Positions 8,801 through 16,494 of a stretch of DNA of 40,971 nt are shown in pieces. Made by a program: the position numbers and the translations under genes. Position 1 is the stretch's first letter, and every line of letters begins with the position of its first letter. The stretch lies in assembly GCA_035686365.1 (NCBI GenBank), contig DASRZM010000101.1:1-40971 (forward strand), in the 5' to 3' direction. The DNA is from DASRZM01 sp035686365 (GTDB lineage: Bacteria; Pseudomonadota; Gammaproteobacteria; Xanthomonadales; Xanthomonadaceae). The notes beneath the pieces were generated by a model that worked only from the letters and a program-made list of their open reading frames with translations, did not search any database and was not told the DNA's origin.

Positions 8801-10083
8801 GCACCTACTACCAGCCGCGTTCGCTGGTCGTGCATTTCGAGGGCGTGACTTCGGGCACGGACACCGGCAGCGGCGTCAAGGCCTGCCAGGTCGCGAACCG
8901 GACGAAGTTCTTCGAGCGCTGGCGCGAACAACTGGCAGGGCACCCGGGGCCGGGTACCGACATCGAGATCGCGAGGGTGCACCGGAGCACCCACCGCATT
9001 CTGGTGATCGACGCGACCACGCCGCAGCCGGACCACGACTCGGGTTCGCTGCGCCTGGTCAACATCCTGCGGCTGCTGCGCGCGCGCGGCTGCGCGGTGA
9101 GCTTCTTTGCCGACAACAGGCTGTACCTGCCCGGCTACAGCGATGCGCTGCAGCAGCTCGGCGTGGAGGTGCTCTGGCACCCGTGGCTGTCGGACCCGGC
9201 GCGCTGGCTGGCCGACAACGGCCACCGTTTCGACACCGTCATGGTCAGCCGCCACTATGTCGCCGGCAGCTATCTGCCGCTGGTGCGCGCGCATGCACCC
9301 GCTGCACGCTTCGTGTTCGACACCGTGGACCTGCACTACCTGCGCGAGCAGCGGGAAGCCGAGGTGTCAGGCGACCCCGGCGCCGCTCGCACGGCGGTGG
9401 CCACGCGCGCCAAGGAACTGGCGCTGGTCCGCGCCGCCGACCTGACCCTGGTGGTCAGCCCGGTGGAGCGCGATCTGCTGGCGAGAGAGGTGCCGGAGGC
9501 ACGGGTGGAGGTGCTGTCCAACGTGCACGAGATCGCCGGGCGCCGGCAGGAATTCCAGGCGCGTCGCGACCTGATGTTCGTCGGCGGATTCCAGCACCCG
9601 CCCAACGTCGACGCCGTGGCCTGGTTCGTGGAGGAGATTCTTCCGCGTGTGCGCGTCGAGTTGCCGGACGTGCGTTTCCATGTGATCGGCTCGCGGGTGC
9701 CTGATCGGATCCGGGAACTGGCGGAGCGCCCGGGGGTGGTCGTGCACGGGTTCGTGGCGGACCTGGACCCGTACCTGGACGGCTGCAGGCTCGCGGTCGC
9801 CCCGCTGCGTTTCGGCGCGGGCGTCAAGGGCAAGGTCAACCAGAGCATGGCGCACGGGCAGCCGGTGGTGGCCACGACCCTGGCGGTGGAGGGTATGCAT
9901 GCCGAGCCCGGGCGCGACGTCCTGGTGGCCGATGATCCGTCCGCGTTCGCGCGCGCCCTGGTGCAGGCCTATGCCGACGAAGCACTCTGGATGCAGCTGT
10001 CGGACGGCGGTCTGGACAACGTCCGACGCCACTTCTCGTTCGACGCCGCGCAGGTCGCACTCGGGCGCGTGCTCGGCGATTGA
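5812..10083 (+). CDS. Giant multi-domain glycosyltransferase (partial GT2 / GT4 / coiled coil / GT2 / GT4)
   Basis: 1423 residues with no signal peptide. About 14-200: a GT2-like half domain (LVLLDAATILPPHWWPRL) that lacks the usual nucleotide-binding front. About 210-597: a GT-B GT4-type enzyme (LNLLHGWGGGAQRF; VVPGRLHGGKGEDLVEALLE; a late STVAESYSYMLSELW with Glu residues where the donor sits). About 620-713: a heptad-rich coiled coil (LEELELEVESLRLENLRR) ending with LNSLSWRLTRPLRYARRR, a motif common in polyglycosyltransferases. About 797-1046: a complete GT2 domain (IVIPAWNHFDATHLCLRAI, ILVDDASTDETAEHL, FLNNDTAVQPGWL, YYEDTDLAMRVRQ). About 1062-1423: a second GT4 domain (MFVGGFQHPPNVDAVAWFVE, PLRFGAGVKGKVNQSMAHG). 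It probably builds an O-antigen or exopolysaccharide oligosaccharide in the cytoplasm. No other polysaccharide genes adjoin it. ACGGA at about -12 supports the ATG. Confidence 0.88.
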   Translation: MVSGEASAQRTQIPMICVHGVATPDAVVRDGWPGDARLAAVGPDPLAALAAGVAAHPGSDLVLLDAATILPPHWWPRLAAALAADAGAACVSPLVGGDPARDPFESGAPDVDTADALCFALSDRAAVPALKVSTALSLWRGAALSRIDFHAWREPADPPPDSRALLYDGLRVVASSRAPRGGSREAVVAALAARIAEYPPRSLPRPGLDGRPVVLNLLHGWGGGAQRFVQDLAAADSERCHLVLVADADPGSGIAARALKLHLDLSAPAVRTWPLAAPIVASALDSPEYEAIVAEILSDFGVGGVLVSSLIGHGLPALRTGLPTAVVCHDYYPLWPFLHEDFGDPARSFDAAELTAALSRLAPPLADRRAQFWSMLRERYLAALEQSDAVMIAPGDSIRTNLERIAPAMRARRWHRIEHALRPWPGQVPAIAGGSGGGRLRIVVPGRLHGGKGEDLVEALLECAPSGIEFVLLGAGRAGMRFFGRPRVHVLMDYERDELPVLLGRLQPDAALLPSTVAESYSYMLSELWSLNVPVIATRLGSFTERIQDGRTGLLVAPEADAVAGLLASLLEDRSPLARLRAARLPHPPAPEDMAAAYRQAHAVTARTSRPVRQASPDLARVQSLRAGLARLQRTFEELELEVESLRLENLRRGEWGFALSRQLEERTRWARSLEAERSSLERQVEERTAWAHSLDREIAALQTEREQILNSLSWRLTRPLRYARRRLRTLLASLRFRIGRLGALQRRARGSLRRRGVRGSLQRLTREFAAAPAATSLRIPEVSAFVPFALATSDAPRASIVIPAWNHFDATHLCLRAIAGLQGTAPYEVILVDDASTDETAEHLSQIEGLRLVRNERNLGFIGACNRGAAVARGEFLVFLNNDTAVQPGWLDALLDTFERQPDAGLVGARLVYPDGRLQEAGGIVFSDGSGWNYGRFDDPADPRYNYLREADYCSGAAIAIRRELFERLGGFDAHYAPAYYEDTDLAMRVRQAGLRTYYQPRSLVVHFEGVTSGTDTGSGVKACQVANRTKFFERWREQLAGHPGPGTDIEIARVHRSTHRILVIDATTPQPDHDSGSLRLVNILRLLRARGCAVSFFADNRLYLPGYSDALQQLGVEVLWHPWLSDPARWLADNGHRFDTVMVSRHYVAGSYLPLVRAHAPAARFVFDTVDLHYLREQREAEVSGDPGAARTAVATRAKELALVRAADLTLVVSPVERDLLAREVPEARVEVLSNVHEIAGRRQEFQARRDLMFVGGFQHPPNVDAVAWFVEEILPRVRVELPDVRFHVIGSRVPDRIRELAERPGVVVHGFVADLDPYLDGCRLAVAPLRFGAGVKGKVNQSMAHGQPVVATTLAVEGMHAEPGRDVLVADDPSAFARALVQAYADEALWMQLSDGGLDNVRRHFSFDAAQVALGRVLGD

Positions 10084-10122
10084 GCGCCGGTGCACGGGTG
10101 CGCGCGCGGCGGGAACCCCGCC

Positions 10123-12540
10123 TCAACCGCCCTGCGCCTGCTCCAGCCGCGCCTGCAGCGCCGGGATCTCGGGGTGGTTGGGCTCCATCTCCCGCGCCTG
10201 GTCCAGTGCACGGCGAGCGCGCGCGAACTCGCCCGCGCCCAGGCGCTCGCTGACGATGCCCAGCAGCGCACGTGTCAATCGCTGGCGCATCCCGGACAAG
10301 GACGCGTCGCTCGAGGACAGCGACTCGAGCGCATCGACGTACCCGCGCGCGCGCTCGAGCTCGCCGGCGGCAAGCGCGGAATCGAAGCGCGCGCGGGCGT
10401 GGCGCGGCAATCCGTCCAGTCCGGCGCGCGCCCGCGGGTTCTCCGGATCCACCCGCAGGACACTGCGATACAGGTCGTAGGCACTGTCCCCCGGCGGGTA
10501 GGTGAGCCGCCCGGCCGCAGCCGCCGCCTCCGCGGCCTCGATGCGCGCGGCCAGATCGCCAGCCCCCTGCGCTTGCCCGATCGTCGCCTGGCGATCGCGC
10601 AGGCGAACGATGCGGCGCTCGACTTCCGCCAGCCGCGGTGATCGGCCGACCAGTTCGGCGGCCGATGCGAGCAATGCCTCGGCGCGGTCGAAATCGAAAT
10701 CGGCCGCCGCGCGCGAGGCGGCCTCGACATAGGCCTCGCCCACACGCCCGAGCCCCGCACGCGCGCGCGCGCGATCGGGCTGGCGCTCGAGCAGGTTCCG
10801 GTAGCCGTCGCGCGCCTGTTCCAGCCGTCCGGCTGCCAGCGCACGGTCGGCGCGCTCGAGCACGGCGGCCAGTTCGCCCTCGCGCGCCTGACGCGCGTCG
10901 GCCAGGGCGCCCCGCGCGCCCGGCAGCCCGATATGGCCGGCGTCGGCCGCCGCGACCCGTTCGATCAGCCCCTGCGCCTGCGCCAGCTCCCCTGCGGCAG
11001 TGTGCTCCTGCGCCCGCTCGATCATGCCCGCCAGCAGCGCGTCGCGCTCGGCCCGCGCACGGGCGTTGCCCGGTTCGGATTGCACGAGCGTCCCGTACAG
11101 GGCGATCGCACCGTGCTCGCCGTCCAGCTGTCGGGCCGAGGCTGCCGCGCGGGCGCGTTCGAGCATGCGCTCGTTCTGCACGCCGGCCTGCTCGTGCGCA
11201 CGCAAGGCCGCCTCGACCGGCTGCAGTGCGCTGGCAGGCGGAGACAGTTCGCGGGCCAGGTCGAGGCGTTGCCGCGCCGCATCCGGATCGCCGGCCTCCA
11301 GCGCCTCGCGGGCAGAATCCAGCAGGGCCAAGCCGACTGCGCGCAGACCCTCGCGTGCCGGATCACTGTCCGGGTCACGGGCCAGCGCGGCGGCGTAGAG
11401 TTCGCGGGCGCCGTCGCCGGTCTCCGAGGTCAGCCGGCGCGCGGCCAGGGCGGCATCGGCCTGCGCCAGCAGTCCGCCCTGCTGCGACTGCGGCCACAGC
11501 GCACGCAACCGCTCCTGGAACGTCCAGCCGCCGGCGCCGATGGCCAGCAACAGGACGACCGCCACGGACCAGCCCAGACGGCGGCTCGCTGCCACCGGTC
11601 GACGCCTCGGACGTGGGGTTCGCGAAACCACCCCGATGTCGCCCAGGGACGGCTCGATCCGCTCCTCGGTACCGGTCGCCTCCGGCGCCGCCGGCACCGG
11701 CACCGCCCGCTTCACAGCGCGCCGTGCCGCTGACAGCTCGCCGTCGGCCAGGCGCTGCTCGAGCGACCCGATCGCGGCAGCGACCTCCTCCCCGGTCTGG
11801 AATCGCTGATCCGGTTCCTTCGCCAGCAGCCGGTCCAGGGTCGGCTGCAACGCAGCCAGGTCGGCCGGCAGGCGCGGCAGCGGCGCCGTGATGTGCATGA
11901 TTCCCACCGCGACCGAATCGTCGGCCACGAAAGGCACCCTCCCCAGCAGCAGCTCGTGGAACATGATGCCCAGGCTGTAGAGGTCGGCGCGGCCATCCAG
12001 TGGATGTCCGCGCGCCTGCTCCGGGCTCATGTAGTGCGGCGTGCCGATGATGGCCCCGGTGCGCGTCATGCGGGTGACGTCATTGGCGCGTGCGATGCCG
12101 AAATCGGTCAGCACGGCCGCACCATCCTCGCGCAGCAGGATGTTGTCGGGCTTGATGTCGCGATGGATCACGCCTTTGCCGTGCGCGTAGCCCAGTGCCA
12201 GAGCGACCTCACGCACGGCGCGCAGGGCATAGGCCAGGCCGCGTGGCGGCGCCCCCTTCAACAGCACCGGACCGCCGGCCACATACTCCATGGCGATCAC
12301 GTGGTACTCGCCGTGGACCGAGACATCGTGCACCTGGACGATGTGCGGATGGTGCAGCTTGGCGGCGATGCGCGCCTCGCGCAGGAACCGCTCGCCGTAT
12401 TCGGAGTCGCCCAACAGCGTCGGCGACATGATCTTCAGCGCCACCTCGCGCTGCACCGACTCCTGCAGGGCGAGGTACACCGTCGCCATGCCGCCCCGCC
12501 CCAGGGGGCGGACGATTCGGTAGCCGGGGATGTCGATCAC
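10123..12540 (-). CDS. Membrane Ser/Thr protein kinase (Hanks type) with extracytoplasmic helical repeats
   Basis: 805 residues. The N-terminal kinase domain (7-265) has the glycine loop GRGGMATVY (14-22), the catalytic Lys36 in VALK, HRDIKPDN with D128, DFG with D146, an activation loop rich in Thr (RMTRTGAIIGTPHY) and APE-like SPEQ. All catalytic residues are present, so an active kinase is expected. Residues 323-341 form a single membrane span. The remaining about 460 residues are Ala/Arg/Leu helical repeats in TPR style (DSAREALEAGDPDAARQRLD and similar), outside the cytoplasmic membrane if topology is N-in. The gene converges on the glycosyltransferase (39-nt gap) and lies 43 nt downstream of relA on the same strand. 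Its targets are unknown; co-transcription with relA is possible but not shown. Confidence 0.9.
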   Translation of the reverse strand: MIDIPGYRIVRPLGRGGMATVYLALQESVQREVALKIMSPTLLGDSEYGERFLREARIAAKLHHPHIVQVHDVSVHGEYHVIAMEYVAGGPVLLKGAPPRGLAYALRAVREVALALGYAHGKGVIHRDIKPDNILLREDGAAVLTDFGIARANDVTRMTRTGAIIGTPHYMSPEQARGHPLDGRADLYSLGIMFHELLLGRVPFVADDSVAVGIMHITAPLPRLPADLAALQPTLDRLLAKEPDQRFQTGEEVAAAIGSLEQRLADGELSAARRAVKRAVPVPAAPEATGTEERIEPSLGDIGVVSRTPRPRRRPVAASRRLGWSVAVVLLLAIGAGGWTFQERLRALWPQSQQGGLLAQADAALAARRLTSETGDGARELYAAALARDPDSDPAREGLRAVGLALLDSAREALEAGDPDAARQRLDLARELSPPASALQPVEAALRAHEQAGVQNERMLERARAAASARQLDGEHGAIALYGTLVQSEPGNARARAERDALLAGMIERAQEHTAAGELAQAQGLIERVAAADAGHIGLPGARGALADARQAREGELAAVLERADRALAAGRLEQARDGYRNLLERQPDRARARAGLGRVGEAYVEAASRAAADFDFDRAEALLASAAELVGRSPRLAEVERRIVRLRDRQATIGQAQGAGDLAARIEAAEAAAAAGRLTYPPGDSAYDLYRSVLRVDPENPRARAGLDGLPRHARARFDSALAAGELERARGYVDALESLSSSDASLSGMRQRLTRALLGIVSERLGAGEFARARRALDQAREMEPNHPEIPALQARLEQAQGG

Positions 12541-12583
12541 CTGGGGCCCGTGGACTGGATCGCACGCAGCATAACAGCGCCGC

Positions 12584-14656
12584 TCAGGCAGGCGCGCGAC
12601 GGGCGTCGAGCACGCCCGGCACGGTGTGGATGCGCGCCAGCAGGTCGCCGAGCTGTTCGAAGTCGGTGACCTTGAGCGTGAAGCGCAGCTCGGCCCGGCC
12701 GGCGGCGTCGTCCACGTGGCTGTTCACCGCCAGCACGTGGGCATTGCCGCTGGCGATCACGTTGGTCAGGTCCTTCAGCAGCCACTTGCGGTCGACCGCG
12801 CGAACGCGCACCTGGACCGCGTAGCTGCGGGCGTCGCGCCGACCCCATTCGACCGGCATGATGCGCTCGGGATTGCGTGCGCCCAGTCGCTGGGCCGCTG
12901 CACACGAGGCCCGGTGCACGGTGATCCCGCGGCCGCGGGTCAGGTAGCCCACGATCGGCTCACCGGCAACCGGCTGGCAGCAGCGCGCCAGCTGGGTGAG
13001 CAGGTTGCCGACGCCATCGATGGTCAGCTCCCCGGGCCGCGGCGGCCGGGGGGGTGCCGGCGCGCGCGGCGCCTCGGGTTTGGCGCCTTCGTGCTCGTGC
13101 AGGGCACGGGCGATCTGGCTGGGGCCCAGGTCCCCGAGGGCGACGGCGATGTACAGCGCGTCCAGGTCGCCGAGCCTGAATCTGGCCAGCACCCGCTCCA
13201 GGTCCGCCGGGGTCATGGCCAGTCGCCGCAGCTCGCGCTCGAGCAGTTCGCGTCCGGCCTGCACGTTGCGCTCGTGGTCGAGCTTGTGGAACCAGCTGCG
13301 GACCTTGTCGCGCGCGCGCGCGCTGGCCAGGTAGTGGTTGGCGGCCACCAGCCAGTCGCGGCGCGGGGCCGGCTCCTTGCCGGTCATGATCTCGATGCGA
13401 TCGCCGCTGCGCGGCTGGTGGGTCAGCGGCACGATGCGTCCATTGACCTTGGCGCCACGGCAACGGTGACCGACCTGGGTATGGACGTGGTAGGCGAAGT
13501 CCAGCACCGTGGCGCCCCGCGGCAGGTCGATGACCTCGCCACGCGGAGTCAGCGTGTAGATGCGGTCCTCGATCAGCTCGGTGGACAACCCCGCCATCAG
13601 CGCGCCGTCGTCGTCGCCCTCACGCTGTTCCAGGAGCTGGCGCATCCAGGCGATCTTGCGCTCGAAACCGGAGTCGGCGCCGCCGCCTTCCTTGTAGCGC
13701 CAGTGGGCGGCCACGCCGAGCTCGGCGTGCTCGTGCATCTGGAAGGTGCGGATCTGCACTTCCAGTGCTTTCCCGTGCGGCCCGACGACGGCCGTGTGCA
13801 GCGACCGGTAGTTGTTGTTCTTCGGGTTGGCGATGTAATCGTCGAACTCGCTGGGGATCGGCGACCACAGTCCGTGCACGGCGCCCAGCGCCGCGTAGGA
13901 GGCGGTCACGTCCTCCACCAGTACGCGGATCGCGCGGATGTCGTAGAGCTCACCGAACGGCACGCCCTTGCGCTGCATCTTCTTCCAGATGCTGTAGATG
14001 TGCTTGGGGCGTCCGGCCACGTCGGCCCCGATGCCGGCCTCGGCCAGTGCGCTGCGCAGCTCGCGCAGCGCCTGCTCGATGAAGGCTTCGCGGTCGCGCC
14101 GCTTCTCGTCCAGCAGGCGTGCCACGCGCTTGTACACATCCGGCTGCAGGAAGCGGAACGCCAGGTCCTCCAGTTCCCACTTGAGCTGCCAAATGCCCAG
14201 GCGGTTCGCCAGCGGTGCGTGTATGTCGGCGGTCAGCTGGGCCAGCTCGTGGCGCTCGTCCTCGGGCAGCGCTGCCGCCCGGCGAAGCCGCGCAAGCTGT
14301 CGGGCGAGCAGGATCGGTACCACGCGCAGGTCGCGAACCATCGCCAGCAGAAGCCGGCGCAGGCCCTCGGGACCGGAGCCGTGTTGCGCGTGCAGCGACC
14401 AGACCCGCTCGGCAGCGCGTTGACCCTGGATCAGGCCGAGCAGCTGCGCCGGCACCTGCGTGTCCTGGAGCTCGTAGGCCACGGTGGCCGCCAGCATGTC
14501 GCCGTCGGCCGAGAGCGCGGCGAGGATCTGCAGGGTGTCTGCCAGCGCGCGATCGTCGGGCGCGGCGGCTTCGAGCCGGTCCAGGACGGCCGTGTCGATT
14601 CCGCGCCGGGCCAGCTCGTCGCGCCGGTCCGGCCAGTTGGCGATCTGCTCAGTCAT
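12584..14656 (-). CDS. relA: (p)ppGpp synthetase I, RelA (hydrolase-dead RelA/SpoT homologue)
   Basis: 690 residues. The N-terminal hydrolase-like region (about 20-170) lacks the HD metal motif, as in monofunctional RelA. The synthetase domain has KHIYSIWKKMQRK, then EFDD at 270-273 (the RelA-type acidic motif; bifunctional enzymes have RxKD) and ANPKNNNYRSLHT. The QIRTFQMHEHAELGVAAHW segment follows. A TGS domain (about 375-435), a Cys-containing segment (ARCCQPVAGEPIVGYLTRGR) and a C-terminal ACT domain complete the ribosome-binding half. It makes (p)ppGpp on ribosomes stalled with uncharged tRNA. ATG at 14656 (MTEQIANWPD) is chosen; the frame stays open further upstream but that part reads through the spacer and antisense to the next gene. 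Confidence 0.93.
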   Translation of the reverse strand: MTEQIANWPDRRDELARRGIDTAVLDRLEAAAPDDRALADTLQILAALSADGDMLAATVAYELQDTQVPAQLLGLIQGQRAAERVWSLHAQHGSGPEGLRRLLLAMVRDLRVVPILLARQLARLRRAAALPEDERHELAQLTADIHAPLANRLGIWQLKWELEDLAFRFLQPDVYKRVARLLDEKRRDREAFIEQALRELRSALAEAGIGADVAGRPKHIYSIWKKMQRKGVPFGELYDIRAIRVLVEDVTASYAALGAVHGLWSPIPSEFDDYIANPKNNNYRSLHTAVVGPHGKALEVQIRTFQMHEHAELGVAAHWRYKEGGGADSGFERKIAWMRQLLEQREGDDDGALMAGLSTELIEDRIYTLTPRGEVIDLPRGATVLDFAYHVHTQVGHRCRGAKVNGRIVPLTHQPRSGDRIEIMTGKEPAPRRDWLVAANHYLASARARDKVRSWFHKLDHERNVQAGRELLERELRRLAMTPADLERVLARFRLGDLDALYIAVALGDLGPSQIARALHEHEGAKPEAPRAPAPPRPPRPGELTIDGVGNLLTQLARCCQPVAGEPIVGYLTRGRGITVHRASCAAAQRLGARNPERIMPVEWGRRDARSYAVQVRVRAVDRKWLLKDLTNVIASGNAHVLAVNSHVDDAAGRAELRFTLKVTDFEQLGDLLARIHTVPGVLDARRAPA

Positions 14657-14755
14657 ATCCACGTTCCGGGCCGGGACTCGCCGCCGTCGGCATCCGGCAT
14701 CGTGCCCCAGGCCGGAGGCAACAGGGACACCGCGCGATCGGAATGCGGCAACACG

Positions 14756-14777
14756 CGGCGGCCGATTGCGGCCGCCG
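14756..14777 (-). terminator. Perfect 9-bp hairpin after the secreted DUF11-like gene
   Basis: CGGCGGCCG (14756-14764) pairs with CGGCCGCCG (14769-14777) around loop ATTG, starting 4 nt after the stop of the minus-strand gene at 14782. No T-run follows on the minus strand, so intrinsic termination is uncertain; it could equally protect the 3' end. It sits in the 125-nt spacer before relA. Confidence 0.5.
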
Positions 14778-14781
14778 GGGT

Positions 14782-15744
14782 TCACGAATACGCGAAAGTG
14801 ATGACCTGCGCGTTGTTCGAGTGTGTCCGCTCGGGACCAAAGCCGCTGGTCGCCGGCGTGGGGTCGGCGAAGGCGGCCAGGTGCACCTTGACCGAGTCGC
14901 CGGCGTTGGGTGTGCCGTCGGCGGCACTGACCGTGCGCACCAGTTCGATCACGGCCTGCTGCCCGGGCGCCAGCGAGCCCACCTCGACCGTCGCGGGCAA
15001 GTCCACCGGCGTGGCACAGGCGATCGTATCGATCGTGCACGAGACCGGGGTCAGGTACACCGGCATCGTGCCCTGGACCGGAAAGTACTCGCGCAGCCGG
15101 ACGTTCTCGAGCCCCAGCCCGGGGGCAGGTACCCCGGGCGGGGGCTCGTTGCGCAGGATCACCGTATAGGTGAGCTGCTCACCCTGCACGTTGAAGGTCG
15201 TGGCCTCCGAGACTTCCATCACCAGGTCCGACAGCACCTCCTCGGGCTCGAACCGGGCGACGAACAGCGGTTGCACTGGAACGGTGAAGTCGGGCGGAAA
15301 ACTCTGGCAAAGAAGATCCGGGCCCAGGTCGACCAGGATCAGGCGATCCTCGGGCGCAACCGGAGCATTCACCGCGAGCGCAAGCGCGCCGCGGTGCTCG
15401 TGGGCGGTCCCGTTGCCGTCCAGCAGCGAGATCAGCAGTGAGCCGGACGTGCTGGAAGTGAAGTCCGAGCACAATGCGGGCTCCCCGTTGGTCAGTGCGA
15501 AACGCGCCCGGCGATCGTCGGGCGTGGCCAGGACGTCCACGCCCAGGTAACCGCTCCGGAGTGCGCCACCCAGAAGTGCGGGCGGCAGGTCATCGCGTAT
15601 CCGGAGCGGAACCGCAGGCTGCTCACCCAGGACGACATTGGGCGGGGGCGTGGTCTGGGCATACGCCCCACCGGCCAGGCCCGCAGTGATCGCCACGGCA
15701 AACAGGGAACGCTTCAGGACAGGGCAATTGCAACTGGACATCAT
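14782..15744 (-). CDS. Secreted protein with DUF11-like domain, function unknown
   Basis: 320 residues with a Sec signal peptide (charged LKRSLFAV start, hydrophobic core, AYAQ cleavage near residue 30). The mature part begins Pro-rich. Residues about 190-310 have the look of a DUF11/CARDB beta-sandwich: FNVQGEQLTYTVILRNEPPP and ATVEVGSLAPGQQAVIELV, the pattern of a 'conserved repeat' surface domain. The five cysteines in the mature region could form disulfides. There is no LPXTG-type or PEP-CTERM anchor and no autotransporter barrel, so it may be periplasmic or released. A tandem Met-Met at the start leaves the exact initiation codon open. Divergent from the small exported protein at 15962. 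Function not recognised. Confidence 0.75.
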   Translation of the reverse strand: MMSSCNCPVLKRSLFAVAITAGLAGGAYAQTTPPPNVVLGEQPAVPLRIRDDLPPALLGGALRSGYLGVDVLATPDDRRARFALTNGEPALCSDFTSSTSGSLLISLLDGNGTAHEHRGALALAVNAPVAPEDRLILVDLGPDLLCQSFPPDFTVPVQPLFVARFEPEEVLSDLVMEVSEATTFNVQGEQLTYTVILRNEPPPGVPAPGLGLENVRLREYFPVQGTMPVYLTPVSCTIDTIACATPVDLPATVEVGSLAPGQQAVIELVRTVSAADGTPNAGDSVKVHLAAFADPTPATSGFGPERTHSNNAQVITFAYS

Positions 15745-15961
15745 GACTCCGACGGCGAACGGACAGCAGGCACGGCAACGCCCGCCTCTGTGAAGGCGAC
15801 GCGAAAATCCCCGAGCAGCTTACTGGCTGGGCTCAGGGCATACGTTAACTGAAACTAAACCCGGCCCGGCTGCTTGCACAAGCCGAACCGCTGGCGGAGC
15901 CGATAAGCGGTCGCTAGACTGCCAACCCCCTCACGCTTTCACGATCCGGAGCCCTGTTCAC

Positions 15962-16438
15962 ATGCGGACCCGCGCCCTTGCCCTCACTCTCGCCCTGGCG
16001 GTGGTCCCGACGGCCCCTGTCGCCACCGCGGCCGAATTCTCCTCGCTCGAGGAGCGCATGTCGGCCGAGGAGTTCCGCGCCGCAGGGCTCGGGAAGCTCT
16101 CGGCCGAGGAGCTCTCGGCCCTCAATGCCTGGCTGCGCGGCGAAGTCGCCCGCTCCGCGCCAGCCCCCCTGTACCGCGGCCCCGAGCCCGGTTTCGAAGG
16201 CTTCGGCGGCAGCGGCGACGCCTTCCAGGCGCGGATCCTGGGCGAGTTCAGGGGCTGGAGCGGCAATACCCTGTTCCGGCTCGACAACGGCCAGATCTGG
16301 AAGCAGGTCGGTGGCGGAACGCTGGCCGGCGTGCGCCTGGAGGACCCGGTCGTGTACCTGGAGCCGGGCGTGCTCGGCGCCTGGTACCTGAAGGTCGACG
16401 GCTACAACAAGCGCGCCCGCGTGGAACGGATCAAGTAG
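15962..16438 (+). CDS. Small exported protein of unknown function
   Basis: 158 residues. A signal peptide (MRTRALALTLALAVVPTAPV, cleavage near ATAA) leads a mature protein starting EFSSLEERMSAEEF. The first half repeats an acidic 'LSAEEL' helix (MSAEEFRAAGLGKLSAEELSALNAWL), typical of proteins that annotate a short helical preface. The second half (about 90-158) is beta-rich: ILGEFRGWSGNTLFRLDNGQIWKQV, VVYLEPGVLGAWYLKVDGYNKRARVERI. This resembles the compact beta domain found in several Lysobacterales periplasmic proteins, but I cannot name it. Codon use and GC3 look native. It is convergent with hrpA (56-nt gap) and divergent from the secreted DUF11-like gene across 217 nt holding no other gene. 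Confidence 0.75.
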   Translation: MRTRALALTLALAVVPTAPVATAAEFSSLEERMSAEEFRAAGLGKLSAEELSALNAWLRGEVARSAPAPLYRGPEPGFEGFGGSGDAFQARILGEFRGWSGNTLFRLDNGQIWKQVGGGTLAGVRLEDPVVYLEPGVLGAWYLKVDGYNKRARVERIK

Positions 16439-16494
16439 CCACAGGCCCGCCGTCCGCGGGGCCCGCGACCTGCCGCGGTCGATCGCCGCGCATT

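Noticed and set aside
5646..9704. A 1352-codon open frame on the plus strand, shifted against the glycosyltransferase
   Set aside because: It is a +2 shadow of the real gene: Arg/Ala/Pro-rich, no domain, and the true frame holds clear GT2 and GT4 motifs. High GC removes stop codons in all frames.
10084..10122. Bidirectional terminator between the glycosyltransferase and the kinase gene
   Set aside because: A 6-bp GC hairpin (GGCGGG/CCCGCC) exists but with no T-run on either side; too weak to list as a feature.
12584..15040. RelA extended to 818 residues
   Set aside because: The extra N-terminus runs through the terminator-like hairpin and antisense to the secreted DUF11-like gene; MTEQ at 14656 fits the RelA family.
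12626..15169. An 847-codon plus-strand frame antisense to relA
   Set aside because: Same reason: shadow of relA in GC-rich DNA; Gln/His/Arg-rich without domain content.
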